Part shown: one piece after another, positions 8,766 to 17,192 of the stretch | Layout: each line of letters starts with the position of its first letter | How positions within the stretch are numbered: position 1 is the stretch's first letter | Origin: an uncultured Bacteroidota bacterium | GTDB taxonomy: Bacteria; Bacteroidota; Bacteroidia; Bacteroidales; P3 | NCBI GenBank assembly: GCA_900545215.1 | Contig: UQXW01000008.1 | Location: forward strand, 1 to 48,425 | DNA: 48,425 nucleotides | Reading direction: 5' to 3' | Position numbers and translations under genes: made by a program | The notes under the pieces: generated by a model | What the model was told of the DNA's origin: nothing | Databases searched by the model: none | Seen by the model: the letters and a program-made list of their open reading frames with translations, nothing else

Positions 8766-9374
8766 ATGTTTACCGGAATTATAGAACAAATGGCAAAGGT
8801 CGTCGGAATAAGACAGGAGGGAACGAACTTCCATTTCACATTGCAATGTCCCATTGCCGATGAATTGAAGATAGACCAGAGTTTTGCCCATGACGGTTGC
8901 TGCCTTACGGTTGTTGCGTTGGATAAGGCGAAAAAGGAGTATGTCGTAACGGCAATGAAGGAAACGATGGACAGAACGAACCTCGGACGCTGGGAAGTGG
9001 GAACGGAGGTTAACGTGGAGCGGAGCATGAAGATGGACGGCAGGTTCGACGGTCATATCGTGCAGGGACATGTGGATCAAACCGCCGAATGTATAAAAGT
9101 AATCGATGAAAACGGCTCGTGGAGGTACTTCTTCAAGTATCCTGTCGGCAAGGAGAACATCACTGTTCCCAAAGGGTCGATTGCAGTCAACGGAGTAAGC
9201 CTCACTGTTGTGGATAGCGAAGAAGGAATGTTCTCCGTATCCGTCATTCCCTACACTTACCAACACACGAACTTCCATACATTGAAACCCGGCAGCATTG
9301 TAAACATAGAGTTCGATGTCTTCGGCAAATATGTTCAAAGATTGTTGGAACAATATACTTCGAACAACAGATGA
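8766..9374 (+). CDS. ribE: Riboflavin synthase alpha chain
   Basis: Catalyses dismutation of two 6,7-dimethyl-8-ribityllumazine molecules to riboflavin. The protein (202 aa, usual length) starts with the diagnostic MFTGIIEQ and has two lumazine-binding repeats. The first contains FAHDGCCLTVV and the mid-protein GRFDGHIVQGHVDQTAE; the second contains SIAVNGVSLTVV. The gene overlaps hflX by 4 bases (ATGA), so the two are probably translationally coupled. No other rib gene is in the window. Confidence 0.96.
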   Translation: MFTGIIEQMAKVVGIRQEGTNFHFTLQCPIADELKIDQSFAHDGCCLTVVALDKAKKEYVVTAMKETMDRTNLGRWEVGTEVNVERSMKMDGRFDGHIVQGHVDQTAECIKVIDENGSWRYFFKYPVGKENITVPKGSIAVNGVSLTVVDSEEGMFSVSVIPYTYQHTNFHTLKPGSIVNIEFDVFGKYVQRLLEQYTSNNR

Positions 9375-10561
9375 TAGACTACTCTGTTGAACCGGACAGG
9401 TGTGTCGTCGTTGGGGTAACCACTCCCGATGTGACGGAAGAGAAGACCAAGGAATTTCTTGACGAATTGGTTTTCCTGATAGACACAGCCGGAGCCACGG
9501 TTCTGAAACGCTTTACGCAAAAACTGCCATACAAGGATCCGAGGTTCTTTGTCGGCAGCGGCAAATTGGAGGAAATACGGGAGTATCTCGTCGCTTCGGA
9601 AATCGAATGGGTGGTCTTCGACGATGAACTCTCTCCATCGCAGGCGAGGAACATAGAAAAATTTCTGCATTGTCATGTTTTGGACAGAACAGGCTTGATT
9701 TTGAATATATTCGCACAAAGAGCCGGAACCTCGCATTCCAAAACGCAGGTGGCGTTGGCTCAATATCAATACCTCTTGCCACGTCTGACAAGAATGTGGA
9801 CACACTTGGACAGACAGAGAGGCGGTGCAGGCTTGACGATGAGGGGAGTGGGAGAAACGCAGATAGAGACCGACCGACGGATAATACTTTCCAAAATATC
9901 GCTCCTCAAACAGAAACTTGCGGACATAGATCGCCAGAAAACGGTTCAAAGAAAGAATCGCGAAAGTCTGGTAAGGGTTGCATTGGTCGGCTATACCAAT
10001 GTCGGCAAAAGCACTCTGATGAATTTGTTGGCAAAGAGCGATGTATTCGCAGAGAACAAACTGTTCGCCACTCTTGATACGACGGTAAGGAAAGTGGTGA
10101 TAGAAAACCTGCCTTTCCTTTTGACCGATACGGTCGGCTTCATCAGGAAGCTGCCTCACGGCTTGGTGGAGAGCTTCAAGTCAACCCTCGATGAATTACG
10201 GGAAGCCGATTTGTTGATACATGTGGTTGATATATCGCATAAAGGATTCGAGCAACAAATTGAGGTGGTGAACAAAACCTTGGCGGAAATCGATGCCGGA
10301 GATAAGCCGATGATAATGCTGTTCAACAAAATCGACGCTTACACATACGTAAAGAAAGACGAGGACGACCTAACGCCCAAAACGAAAGAGAACGTAAGTT
10401 TGGAGGAATTGATGGAACACTACAATGTTTCGTCGAAAGACCCCGTCTGTTTCGTGTCTGCAAGGAACAAAGAGAACATCGAAAATTTGAGAAAGACGAT
10501 ATACGACAATGTAAAGAGGATACATGCGATAAGGTATCCGTATAATAATTTTTTGTACTAA
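9371..10561 (+). CDS. hflX: Ribosome-associated GTPase HflX
   Basis: HflX splits or rescues stalled 70S ribosomes under stress. It is 396 aa. The N-terminal HflX domain includes VGSGKLEEI and the family signature LLPRLTRMWTHLDRQRGGAG followed by GVGETQIETDRR. The G domain follows: G1 GYTNVGKSTLMN, G3 DTVGFI, G4 NKID, and a G5-like SARN near the end. The start overlaps the ribE stop. The C-terminal domain is short, ending YPYNNFLY. Confidence 0.96.
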   Translation: MIDYSVEPDRCVVVGVTTPDVTEEKTKEFLDELVFLIDTAGATVLKRFTQKLPYKDPRFFVGSGKLEEIREYLVASEIEWVVFDDELSPSQARNIEKFLHCHVLDRTGLILNIFAQRAGTSHSKTQVALAQYQYLLPRLTRMWTHLDRQRGGAGLTMRGVGETQIETDRRIILSKISLLKQKLADIDRQKTVQRKNRESLVRVALVGYTNVGKSTLMNLLAKSDVFAENKLFATLDTTVRKVVIENLPFLLTDTVGFIRKLPHGLVESFKSTLDELREADLLIHVVDISHKGFEQQIEVVNKTLAEIDAGDKPMIMLFNKIDAYTYVKKDEDDLTPKTKENVSLEELMEHYNVSSKDPVCFVSARNKENIENLRKTIYDNVKRIHAIRYPYNNFLY

Positions 10562-10576
10562 AACAAATCGAATATT

Positions 10577-11404
10577 ATGCTGTTGTTGAATGCAAACTCC
10601 CTATCATGGGAAGACGTTATGGTATTTCTGAAGGATTTAATCTTCAAATTCGGGCCCAAACTGATAATCGCCTGCATCATATTATATGTAGGATTCAGGC
10701 TTATTCGATTTCTTACCAAGAGAATAGGCAAGGTGTTCGAGAAAAGGAACCTCGATGTCTCGTTAAGACCCTTCCTATTGTCCGTTGTTTCCATCGGCTT
10801 GAAGATATTGCTTATCCTGACCGTCGTGGGCTACCTCGGAGTGGAGATGACTCAGTTTACGGCAATCATAGCCTCCGCCGGAGTTGCGATAGGCTTGGCT
10901 TTGAGCGGTACGCTTCAAAATGTGGCAGGAGGAGTCGTACTTCTGGTTTTGCGACCTTTCAGAGTGGACGACTACATCTCCGCAATGGGCTACGAAGGCA
11001 CGGTGAAAAGCATTCTGATTTTCCATACGACGCTCATAACCGTCGATAACAAGGTCATCACTTTGCCAAACGGTGCATTGTCTTCGGGAAGCATGATAAA
11101 CTATTCGCGAATGGATACGAGGAGAATAGATTTGAATTTCAAATTGGCTCACGGCGTCGATTTGAATGCCGTATCCGCTGCAATAATCGCCATAGCCAAA
11201 GAAGACAAACGCATATTCACGAATCCCGTACCCGTGGTCATTCCGACCATCTCCGATTTGTCGGTATTGGTTGACCTCCGATTTTGGTGCAAGACCGAGG
11301 ATTATTGGGACGTTTTGGCAGATATAAACAAGAATGTCTATGATTATCTGGTCAAAGATAAGATCGCGTTGCCTTATTCCAAAATAGACATAATCAAACA
11401 GTAG
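10577..11404 (+). CDS. Small-conductance mechanosensitive channel (MscS family)
   Basis: Releases solutes on hypo-osmotic shock. The protein is 275 aa, the length of E. coli MscS. It has three transmembrane helices (~25-45, ~65-88, ~92-125). The pore helix is Gly/Ala rich (FTAIIASAGVAIGLALSGTL, then QNVAGGVVLLVLRPF), followed by the cytoplasmic beta domain (VDDYISAMGYEGTVKSI and ITLPNGAL). The gene sits 15 bases after hflX and 1 base before the next gene, so it is part of the same run. Confidence 0.94.
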   Translation: MLLLNANSLSWEDVMVFLKDLIFKFGPKLIIACIILYVGFRLIRFLTKRIGKVFEKRNLDVSLRPFLLSVVSIGLKILLILTVVGYLGVEMTQFTAIIASAGVAIGLALSGTLQNVAGGVVLLVLRPFRVDDYISAMGYEGTVKSILIFHTTLITVDNKVITLPNGALSSGSMINYSRMDTRRIDLNFKLAHGVDLNAVSAAIIAIAKEDKRIFTNPVPVVIPTISDLSVLVDLRFWCKTEDYWDVLADINKNVYDYLVKDKIALPYSKIDIIKQ

Positions 11405-11405
11405 A

Positions 11406-12485
11406 ATGGCAGAAAAGAATCCCCTCGGCATATTCAGCACACGAAGAATTCTCTTGCCCGTGCTTATAGGCATGGGCGTGGCAGGCTTCTTGGTTTGGCG
11501 GGATTTGCGGAACGATGGAGCGGTAATGGCAGACATAGTCCGCAACTGGACATGGCAGGCAACAGGATTTCTTATCGCTGCAATGTGTTGCGGAATCATG
11601 CGGGATCTGATGTACATGTACCGAATCCGATTGCTGAGCGACAAAAAACTCTCTTGGAAACAATCCTTTCAAGTCATCATGCTGTGGGAGTTCGGCTCCG
11701 CAATAACACCCTCTGTCGTGGGAGGCTCGGCATTGGCTTTCTTCATAGTCTCTTTGGAGGGCATTCCGGTCGGACGAAGCACCGCAATAGTCATGATAAC
11801 CGCCCTGTTGGATGAGTTGTTCTATATAGTCGTTGCACCGATTACCATATTGGTTGTCGGCTCGGCTCTTGCCTTCAACACGGATTTCAGGTTCGATGTA
11901 TTCGGAACGACCTTCGGCGAGTTCCAAGTCTTCCTTATAGGCTACGGATTCATGTGTTTGCTGACGGTTGTTATCCTTGTGGCTATTTTCTTCTTCCCTC
12001 AGGGATTTCGCAAACTGCTTTACAAACTGTCGAATGCACGTTTGTTCCGCCGATTGAAGCCTAAGATGGAAAAGATGGGCGACGACATCGTTACTTCTTC
12101 CCAAGAATTCAAACACAAAGGCTTTCTCTTTTGGACGAAAGCCTATTTATGCACGGTCTTGTCTTGGACATCGAGATTTTTCGTGCTGAATTTTATCCTC
12201 TTGGCTTTTTCCTCTGTCGGCGAACACCTCTTGGTTTTCGCACGCCAGTTGATTATGTGGATAATCCTTTGCATCTCGCCAACCCCGGGCAGCAGCGGCA
12301 TAGCCGAATTTGCATTCCCGCTCTTCATAGGCGACTTCATGAGAGAAGGAACCCACGCCGCAATCGCCCTTATTTGGAGAGGCTTTACCTACTACCCCTA
12401 TATAATTCTCGGCTTGCTCGTCCTACCATATTGGACGAAGAGAGTATTCGCCAAAAGCAAAGAAAACCAAAGCAAAAAGCAATAA
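11406..12485 (+). CDS. Lysylphosphatidylglycerol synthase TM-region / flippase-like membrane protein
   Basis: A 359-aa polytopic membrane protein with about eight hydrophobic segments. The motif GSAITPSVVGGSALAFFIV plus the following GIPVGRSTAIVMITALLDEL matches the LPG_synthase_TM (UPF0104) family. Members resemble the flippase half of MprF. The C-terminal half holds SPTPGSSGIAEFAFPLFIGD, a conserved membrane re-entrant-like element. No catalytic lysyl-transferase domain is present, so it is probably a lipid flippase or transporter of unknown substrate. Its ATG follows the mscS stop by one base. Confidence 0.85.
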   Translation: MAEKNPLGIFSTRRILLPVLIGMGVAGFLVWRDLRNDGAVMADIVRNWTWQATGFLIAAMCCGIMRDLMYMYRIRLLSDKKLSWKQSFQVIMLWEFGSAITPSVVGGSALAFFIVSLEGIPVGRSTAIVMITALLDELFYIVVAPITILVVGSALAFNTDFRFDVFGTTFGEFQVFLIGYGFMCLLTVVILVAIFFFPQGFRKLLYKLSNARLFRRLKPKMEKMGDDIVTSSQEFKHKGFLFWTKAYLCTVLSWTSRFFVLNFILLAFSSVGEHLLVFARQLIMWIILCISPTPGSSGIAEFAFPLFIGDFMREGTHAAIALIWRGFTYYPYIILGLLVLPYWTKRVFAKSKENQSKKQ

Positions 12486-12536
12486 CACTCCGACATAAAC
12501 CCGACGCCGGATAACAGAACACCCTTTCCGTAAAAT

Positions 12537-12592
12537 GAATCGCCGAAAAGATTTACTGAATCGCCGATTCATTTTGGCGAAACGGCGTTTCG
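12537..12592. repeat. 21-bp phased CGSCG array 3
   Basis: CGCCG at 12541, CGCCG at 12562 and CGGCG at 12583 are exactly 21 bp apart, with linkers such as ATTCATTTTGGCGAA. It lies in the short spacer between two convergent genes (flippase-like gene and TPR gene), where the opposing cores could also act as a terminator hairpin. Confidence 0.85.
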
Positions 12593-12618
12593 GTAAACTA
12601 CTGTTGCTCAATATCGAA

Positions 12619-14394
12619 TTATTTCAACCTTCGTTCAATCTTGGTCGCCTTTTTATTGTATTTTTTTGCCATGGCAGTGTCGCCTGAGGCTGAGTAGATT
12701 TCAGCGAGGTTTCTATAGAATACTGCCATGCAGGAATAATTTATGATTATTGAACTTTGCAATACATTCAAGGCTTTGTTCATATACTCCAAGGCTTTAT
12801 CATATTCATTCTTGTCGGCATAAGTCAGACCTATTTGATAGTAAGAATATCCGACAGTGAGATCACTCTCGCCAAATGTATTCTTGCGTATATGCAAAGC
12901 CTTATTATAATATTCAAGAGCCTTATCGGATTCGTCTTGCATGACATATAAGTCGCCTGTTTTGATATACAAATTTATTACTTCGGTATGGTTTTCCGGC
13001 AATACGGTTTCATATATATTCCGAACCTTGGCGTAATACTCCAAGGCCTTATCTGTTTTCAATGACTGAGCGTACGCGTCGCCTATAATGTTATAAAGTT
13101 GAGCCGGTATAAGACTATTGTCTCCCCATGTTGCGTTTGGAACAGACAAAGCTTTGTTCAGATACTCTGCACCCCTGTCTGCATCGCCGTTTTCAAGATA
13201 TATCATGCCACTGATGAGGTAAGATAGTCGTACATTATCATTATCTCTATAGGATGCGTTCTCACATATCATCAAAGCTCTGATCGAATATTCCAAAGCC
13301 CTATAATGTTTGTTGTTCAGGAAGTACACCTTGCTTATTCCGTTGTAAAGTCTTGCCAAATTATCATTACTTCCGTATGATACATCTTTCCATATAGGTT
13401 CGGTACTATTGAAGAGTTCCAAAGCTTTATCGTATTCGTTTAATTCACAATAAACCAAGGCAAGATGATAGTAAGAATTTGCCGTTTCCAAACTATCATT
13501 ATTCTTTTCGGCTATAAGCAATGCTCTGTTGTAGTATTTCAGAGCCAAATCGTAGTTGCAGGCAAAGTCTTTCAAGAAAGAACCTGCTGCAAACTGTGCT
13601 TGAATGTCGTTTTCGTACCTGTCGGCTTTCATCATGGCATAATGGGCTGCGGAATCGAACTGTAAAGTTGCGGTGAAGGCGGTTATATATGTCTCGAAAG
13701 TGTTATACTCGACCTGAACGGCATTTGCATATAACTCTTTCATCTTTTTGTATTCGGCAATCAGTTCATAGATATTCGGCAAGGTCTGTTCTGCTGCCTC
13801 GTAATTGCCTTCCATTATATGGAGTTGAGCTTCTAAGTTGGCAGAATCCAAAAGGCTCAAATCTCTGCCGAGGTATTCCAATGCTCTGTCGAAGATAGAA
13901 GTTTCCAATCGTTCTATATCTTCCTCCACCTTGAAGAATGCCGAGTCCGTTCTCTCCTTTGCAACCAACAAACGTTTGTTCTCTGTTCGCAGGCTGTCTA
14001 TCTCTTTCCTCAGACGGGAAACAACTTTATCCTTATCGGCAGTAGAGACCATTATGAGCCGAAGAGGCTTATCGGCTTGATAGAGTTGCATGTTGTTATA
14101 GACGTTTTTCGCACCTGCAAGTTCGTAGTTTTTCTTTTCAATGGAAGTTATCCTGTATTGGTTTGCACTTTTCAGCAAACTGACAGAGGCAACACCTTGC
14201 TTATCGGTCTTTACGTAAGTCGTCATATCGTTAATCCGCACTTCTACATCCTTTAAGGGTTGCCCGTCTCGGTACTTCTTGGCAGCGGAACGGTCTGCCG
14301 TATAGTTGCTTGTAACTAATATTTTCTGTTCCTTTTGTGCCTGCAAGCCGAATGTAAGGCTTAGGGCAAAGATTAGCAGTACTGTTTTCTTCAT
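12619..14394 (-). CDS. Secreted tetratricopeptide-repeat protein with N-terminal Ig-like domain
   Basis: A 591-aa protein. It has a signal peptide (to ~residue 19, GLQAQ), a small beta domain at ~45-95 (GQPLKDVEVRI, then TDKQGVASVSL) like carboxypeptidase-regulatory folds, a coiled coil (~120-165), and many TPR units from ~200 to the end. Clear TPRs read NEYDKALEL, SDKALEYYNKAL and NEYDKALEYMNKAL. It should be exported and soluble in the periplasm or tethered there. It lies 20 bases downstream of the TIR gene on the same strand and is almost surely co-transcribed with it. A similar small beta domain is found in the TIR protein's C-terminus. TPR proteins act as scaffolds; the partner is unknown. 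Confidence 0.85.
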   Translation of the reverse strand: MKKTVLLIFALSLTFGLQAQKEQKILVTSNYTADRSAAKKYRDGQPLKDVEVRINDMTTYVKTDKQGVASVSLLKSANQYRITSIEKKNYELAGAKNVYNNMQLYQADKPLRLIMVSTADKDKVVSRLRKEIDSLRTENKRLLVAKERTDSAFFKVEEDIERLETSIFDRALEYLGRDLSLLDSANLEAQLHIMEGNYEAAEQTLPNIYELIAEYKKMKELYANAVQVEYNTFETYITAFTATLQFDSAAHYAMMKADRYENDIQAQFAAGSFLKDFACNYDLALKYYNRALLIAEKNNDSLETANSYYHLALVYCELNEYDKALELFNSTEPIWKDVSYGSNDNLARLYNGISKVYFLNNKHYRALEYSIRALMICENASYRDNDNVRLSYLISGMIYLENGDADRGAEYLNKALSVPNATWGDNSLIPAQLYNIIGDAYAQSLKTDKALEYYAKVRNIYETVLPENHTEVINLYIKTGDLYVMQDESDKALEYYNKALHIRKNTFGESDLTVGYSYYQIGLTYADKNEYDKALEYMNKALNVLQSSIIINYSCMAVFYRNLAEIYSASGDTAMAKKYNKKATKIERRLK

Positions 14395-14414
14395 CTGTTT
14401 TATCGTTTTTCCGT

Positions 14415-15608
14415 TTATTCCAATTCAAGGTTTATTCCTTCGGAATCGAAGTCTATTCCGTAAAGGAGGTTTTGTTTTCCGTCGATGCTACGTATCAGAT
14501 AGGTGTCTTGTTGTTGGAGAAGCGGTATGTAGGTGTCCAATATGCCGTTTTGGTCTGTGCATCGTCTGATGCTGTCGTTGAGGGTGAGCGGGGTATCGAA
14601 CAGTGGGCGGTCTTGCTTGTCGGTTATCCTTAATTTGAGTCTGCCGAAGAGCAGGCTGTCCCGGCTGACGGCTATGGTGCTTTCCTGTTTGCTCGAAAGC
14701 CTGCCGGCGGACAGGGTAAGAGTGCTTTGTGTGACATTCATGTAATCGCCGTCAAGGCTCAGCGTGATTTCTTTGTGCCTCAGCTTGGAGGGAATGTTGC
14801 GTATGATTATCTGCGAGTTCATATCGGCAAAAGTGTCTCTTGCATGCCAATCGCCGCATCGCAGTTCGACGGCTATCTTTTCCAAGGGTGGCAGATTGGG
14901 GTTTGAAAAGCCGGTTTCTTTCAGCCTCAGCCGTAATTCCAATGGGGCGGAGGCTTCGACGACAAACAGCAGGGTTGCCAGAAAGGCAAGGAAGAGACAG
15001 ATGTTGCGGGCGATTTGCATAAACATTCGCCGCTTCTGTTCCTGCCAAAGGGTGTTGACTTCGAGTTGGAGCATTTTAGAGATAATCTTGACGACCAAGC
15101 GTTCCCATTCTACATGCTTATGGAAAAATCCTCGCTTGTTTACCGTCAGACCGAGGGCTTCACCGTCGTGTGTTTTCGGAAAGGCTTTCAATATCTCTTT
15201 GTTGAAACACTCCGTTTCGGGGTTTCCGCTGTATGGTTCGCCATCTGCGATATAGAGGATAATCTTATCTTTTCTCCCGTGGGTGAGAAAGTACTCTATT
15301 TCGATGCCGCACCATTCGCTTTTGGCGGAATGAGGAGTACAAACAACGATGAGGTATTTGGATTTCTCCAATTTGGCGAACAGTGTCTGCTTCAAGGTTT
15401 CATCGACCGTCAGATCGTCTTGGAAACGGAAGATGTCGGGCAATTTCTTCGCCAATCCCTTTTGTTTGCGAACCGTAGAGGGCAGGCGGTACGAACTCAG
15501 ACTGCGTTTGAGTCTCTTTGCAATATGTGCGTCCTTGCTGTTGTGGCTGATAAATGCCAAGTAGGCATATTCTTTCGCTTCTCCTTTAACTTGTTTCCGT
15601 GTATCCAT
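14415..15608 (-). CDS. TIR domain protein with transmembrane helix and exported C-terminal domain
   Basis: A 397-aa protein from ATG 15608. An upstream in-frame TTG at 15629 overlaps a -7-like element and was not used. Residues ~14-185 form a TIR domain: YLAFISHNSKD (first strand and loop), DDLTV, and VVCTPHSAKSEWCGIEIEYF. W99 and E103 sit where TIR NADases have the conserved W-x3-E. One transmembrane helix (~202-218) follows, then ~180 residues that should lie outside the cytoplasm. The last ~70 residues resemble a carboxypeptidase-regulatory beta domain (DKQDRPLFDTPLTLND). Bacterial TIR domains often cleave NAD or make signalling nucleotides. Whether this one is catalytic is inference. It pairs with the TPR gene. 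Confidence 0.85.
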   Translation of the reverse strand: MDTRKQVKGEAKEYAYLAFISHNSKDAHIAKRLKRSLSSYRLPSTVRKQKGLAKKLPDIFRFQDDLTVDETLKQTLFAKLEKSKYLIVVCTPHSAKSEWCGIEIEYFLTHGRKDKIILYIADGEPYSGNPETECFNKEILKAFPKTHDGEALGLTVNKRGFFHKHVEWERLVVKIISKMLQLEVNTLWQEQKRRMFMQIARNICLFLAFLATLLFVVEASAPLELRLRLKETGFSNPNLPPLEKIAVELRCGDWHARDTFADMNSQIIIRNIPSKLRHKEITLSLDGDYMNVTQSTLTLSAGRLSSKQESTIAVSRDSLLFGRLKLRITDKQDRPLFDTPLTLNDSIRRCTDQNGILDTYIPLLQQQDTYLIRSIDGKQNLLYGIDFDSEGINLELE

Positions 15609-15783
15609 TATCCTTTTTGCCGTTTGCAATATTATTTACGGCATACAACCGGTTTATGCCAAAATTTCGTTCCTTCATGCAAAGATATGAAATTATTCGG
15701 ATTTGGTTCTATTCGTTTTCACAAGTAATATTTCCGGTTTTGCAGACGGTTGGTTTTCATTAAATTGCGAACTGCCGGAATAA

Positions 15784-15856
15784 ATCGGCGTAATAATTTT
15801 TTCTTTCGCCGTTCGACAAAATTCTTTCGGCGTTTCATTTTGGTGAATCGGCGGAA
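15784..15856. repeat. 21-bp phased CGSCG array 4
   Basis: CGGCG (15786), CGCCG (15807), CGGCG (15828) and CGGCG (15849) are exactly 21 bp apart. A degenerate CGACT sits at the next position (15870). Linkers include TTTCATTTTGGTGAAT. It lies downstream of the lipoprotein terminator and upstream of the TIR gene. Confidence 0.85.
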
Positions 15857-15925
15857 GAGTTTGACGGATCGACTTTGTAAAGGTGTCGGAAGGGTGCTTG
15901 CAGTTGCGGTTCTATATGGCGAAAA

Positions 15926-15957
15926 CAAAAAAAAGGGAGTGCGTTTCCGCAACTCCC
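15926..15957 (-). terminator. Terminator of the coiled-coil lipoprotein gene
   Basis: Read on the minus strand, GGGAGT and ACTCCC (15952-15957 and 15935-15940) enclose an inner GCG/CGC-like pair, followed by eight Ts. A classic intrinsic terminator 34 bases after the stop codon. Confidence 0.85.
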
Positions 15958-15990
15958 TCCACAATTTATGCTTTATAGGATATTTTCAAA

Positions 15991-16866
15991 TTAATCGTCT
16001 ATTTCGATAACGAGGAACTTGCTCTTTTGCCAGAATTCCGCAGGGTTGCTTATCTGTATTGCGGTAGGTCTCTTCGCTTCTCCCGCCAAGGTGTAAGAAC
16101 TGCTTGGGTGAGATGTAAGGATTTTTATTTTCTTGCCTGAAAGCTTGATTTCGGTTATCTTACGTATGTCTATCTTGGTATATTTCTGCAAGTCGCTGTC
16201 GCTGCTTACCGAGCTTCTCTTGCCTATGCCCAAGAAACCGCCCTTACGGTTGATTATTTTTTGCTCGACCAAGTGCTTGCGTGTGCCGATGATGTAGTAC
16301 GCCGTATTCTTTTCCTCTTCGATTCGCATTATATGCTCGTCCTTGTCTTGGTTTTGCTTGCTTAGTTCATCGAGATTCTTGTTCAAATTCTCTATGACTA
16401 TTTTCTTTTTCTGCAATTCGGTGGTCAAGAGTTGTATTTCTTCCTCTTGTTCGGTTATTCTTTGCTGCAACTTTTCTATGAAAGCCGTCAATTCTTTGTT
16501 GTTCTTGTTGCTCTTTCTCAACTGACCGTTGATTTGATCGACTTTCTGCTTGTTGGCGTTCAAAATCTCGTTGATGTCTTGAATTTGTGCCGTTATCTTG
16601 CTACGTGTATCGGCATTCACTTCTCCTGTTCTGTTCTTCAACTTGGATACATTGGCGTATTTGCTTGTTACGGCGGACAGACTTTCCTCTATCTCGTTCA
16701 ACTGTTGGAACAGCATTTCGACTTCTGCATTCTTGCTCGCCAAAACGGACTCTATGGAGTCTTGAAGTGCCTTTTGTGTTACTAATTGTTGTTCTGCTTT
16801 CTTGTTTGTGCAGGCTGCAAATGCCACTACGGCTATCAGAGCTGCTGCGAATAATGTCCTTTTCAT
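15991..16866 (-). CDS. Coiled-coil lipoprotein with conserved C-terminal beta domain
   Basis: A 291-aa protein with a lipoprotein signal: lipobox AFAAC places the lipidated Cys at residue 19. Residues ~25-190 are almost continuous coiled coil (Lys/Glu/Gln/Leu rich). The C-terminal ~100 residues form a predicted beta domain. It begins AYYIIGTRKHLVEQKIINRK, continues GGFLGIGKR, and contains ILTSHPSSSYTL. I recall this C-terminal pattern from unnamed Bacteroidota proteins but know no function. It should be anchored in the envelope and extend across the periplasm. It has its own strong terminator, so it is probably not in the TIR/TPR transcript. Confidence 0.8.
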   Translation of the reverse strand: MKRTLFAAALIAVVAFAACTNKKAEQQLVTQKALQDSIESVLASKNAEVEMLFQQLNEIEESLSAVTSKYANVSKLKNRTGEVNADTRSKITAQIQDINEILNANKQKVDQINGQLRKSNKNNKELTAFIEKLQQRITEQEEEIQLLTTELQKKKIVIENLNKNLDELSKQNQDKDEHIMRIEEEKNTAYYIIGTRKHLVEQKIINRKGGFLGIGKRSSVSSDSDLQKYTKIDIRKITEIKLSGKKIKILTSHPSSSYTLAGEAKRPTAIQISNPAEFWQKSKFLVIEIDD

Positions 16867-17192
16867 TTGTGTGTGTTTTTATTTGTTAGTTTTTGTTCTC
16901 TTTTTCTTTGTGCTGCCGAATGCCTTTCAAGGACAAGTACGGCGGAGATACGAATAAAAAACTCTTTTCAACCTTCGAGTTCGATGTTTTTTCATATCTT
17001 TGCACCAAATTCAAAACGGCATGTTGTTGTCGTTTATTGCATGGGGTGCTTATTTTCATAGGCTGAGATTATACCCTTTAACCGTTACGGTAATGCGGAG
17101 CGGGTTATTTTCCACCCCTTGTTATATATAATGATGGCTCATGTTCTTGTCGGTTGAAAGACCGTAAGAGTTTGAAAAAACGTTTGTTGCTT
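16867..17192. other. Divergent leader region with thi promoter and riboswitch
   Basis: This spacer separates the minus-strand lipoprotein gene from the thiamine operon. It holds the -7 element TATCTTTG at 16995-17002 (weak TTCG -33 at 16974-16977) and the TPP riboswitch. A leader of about 70 bases follows, with a small stem (CGGT near 17150 with ACCG at 17161-17164). No intrinsic terminator was seen after the riboswitch. Confidence 0.6.
17041..17120 (+). promoter_or_regulatory. TPP (thiamine pyrophosphate) riboswitch
   Basis: Binds TPP and represses the thi operon. P1 is GGGGTG (17043-17048) paired with CACCCC (17113-17118). Inside are the diagnostic GGCTGAGA, ATACCC and the P4/P5 arm AACCGTTACGGTAATGCGGAGCGGG in shortened form, close to the usual GAACCTGA/TAATGCCAGCG region. 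The optional P3 extension is minimal. The absence of a terminator suggests control of translation or of the distance-separated start, which is inference. Confidence 0.9.

Larger units (their letters stand above)
15609..15990. other. Intergenic spacer with repeat array and terminator
   Basis: This 382-bp spacer lies between two minus-strand genes. It holds a minus-strand -7-like element (TAATATTG, 15627-15634) before the TIR gene, repeat array 4 and the terminator of the coiled-coil lipoprotein gene. Nothing else is recognised; reading frames through the array are artefacts of its 21-bp period. Confidence 0.6.

Noticed and set aside
17154..17192. TTG start for ThiD
   Set aside because: The ATG at 17193 gives the family N-terminus; the extra 13 residues are not family-like.
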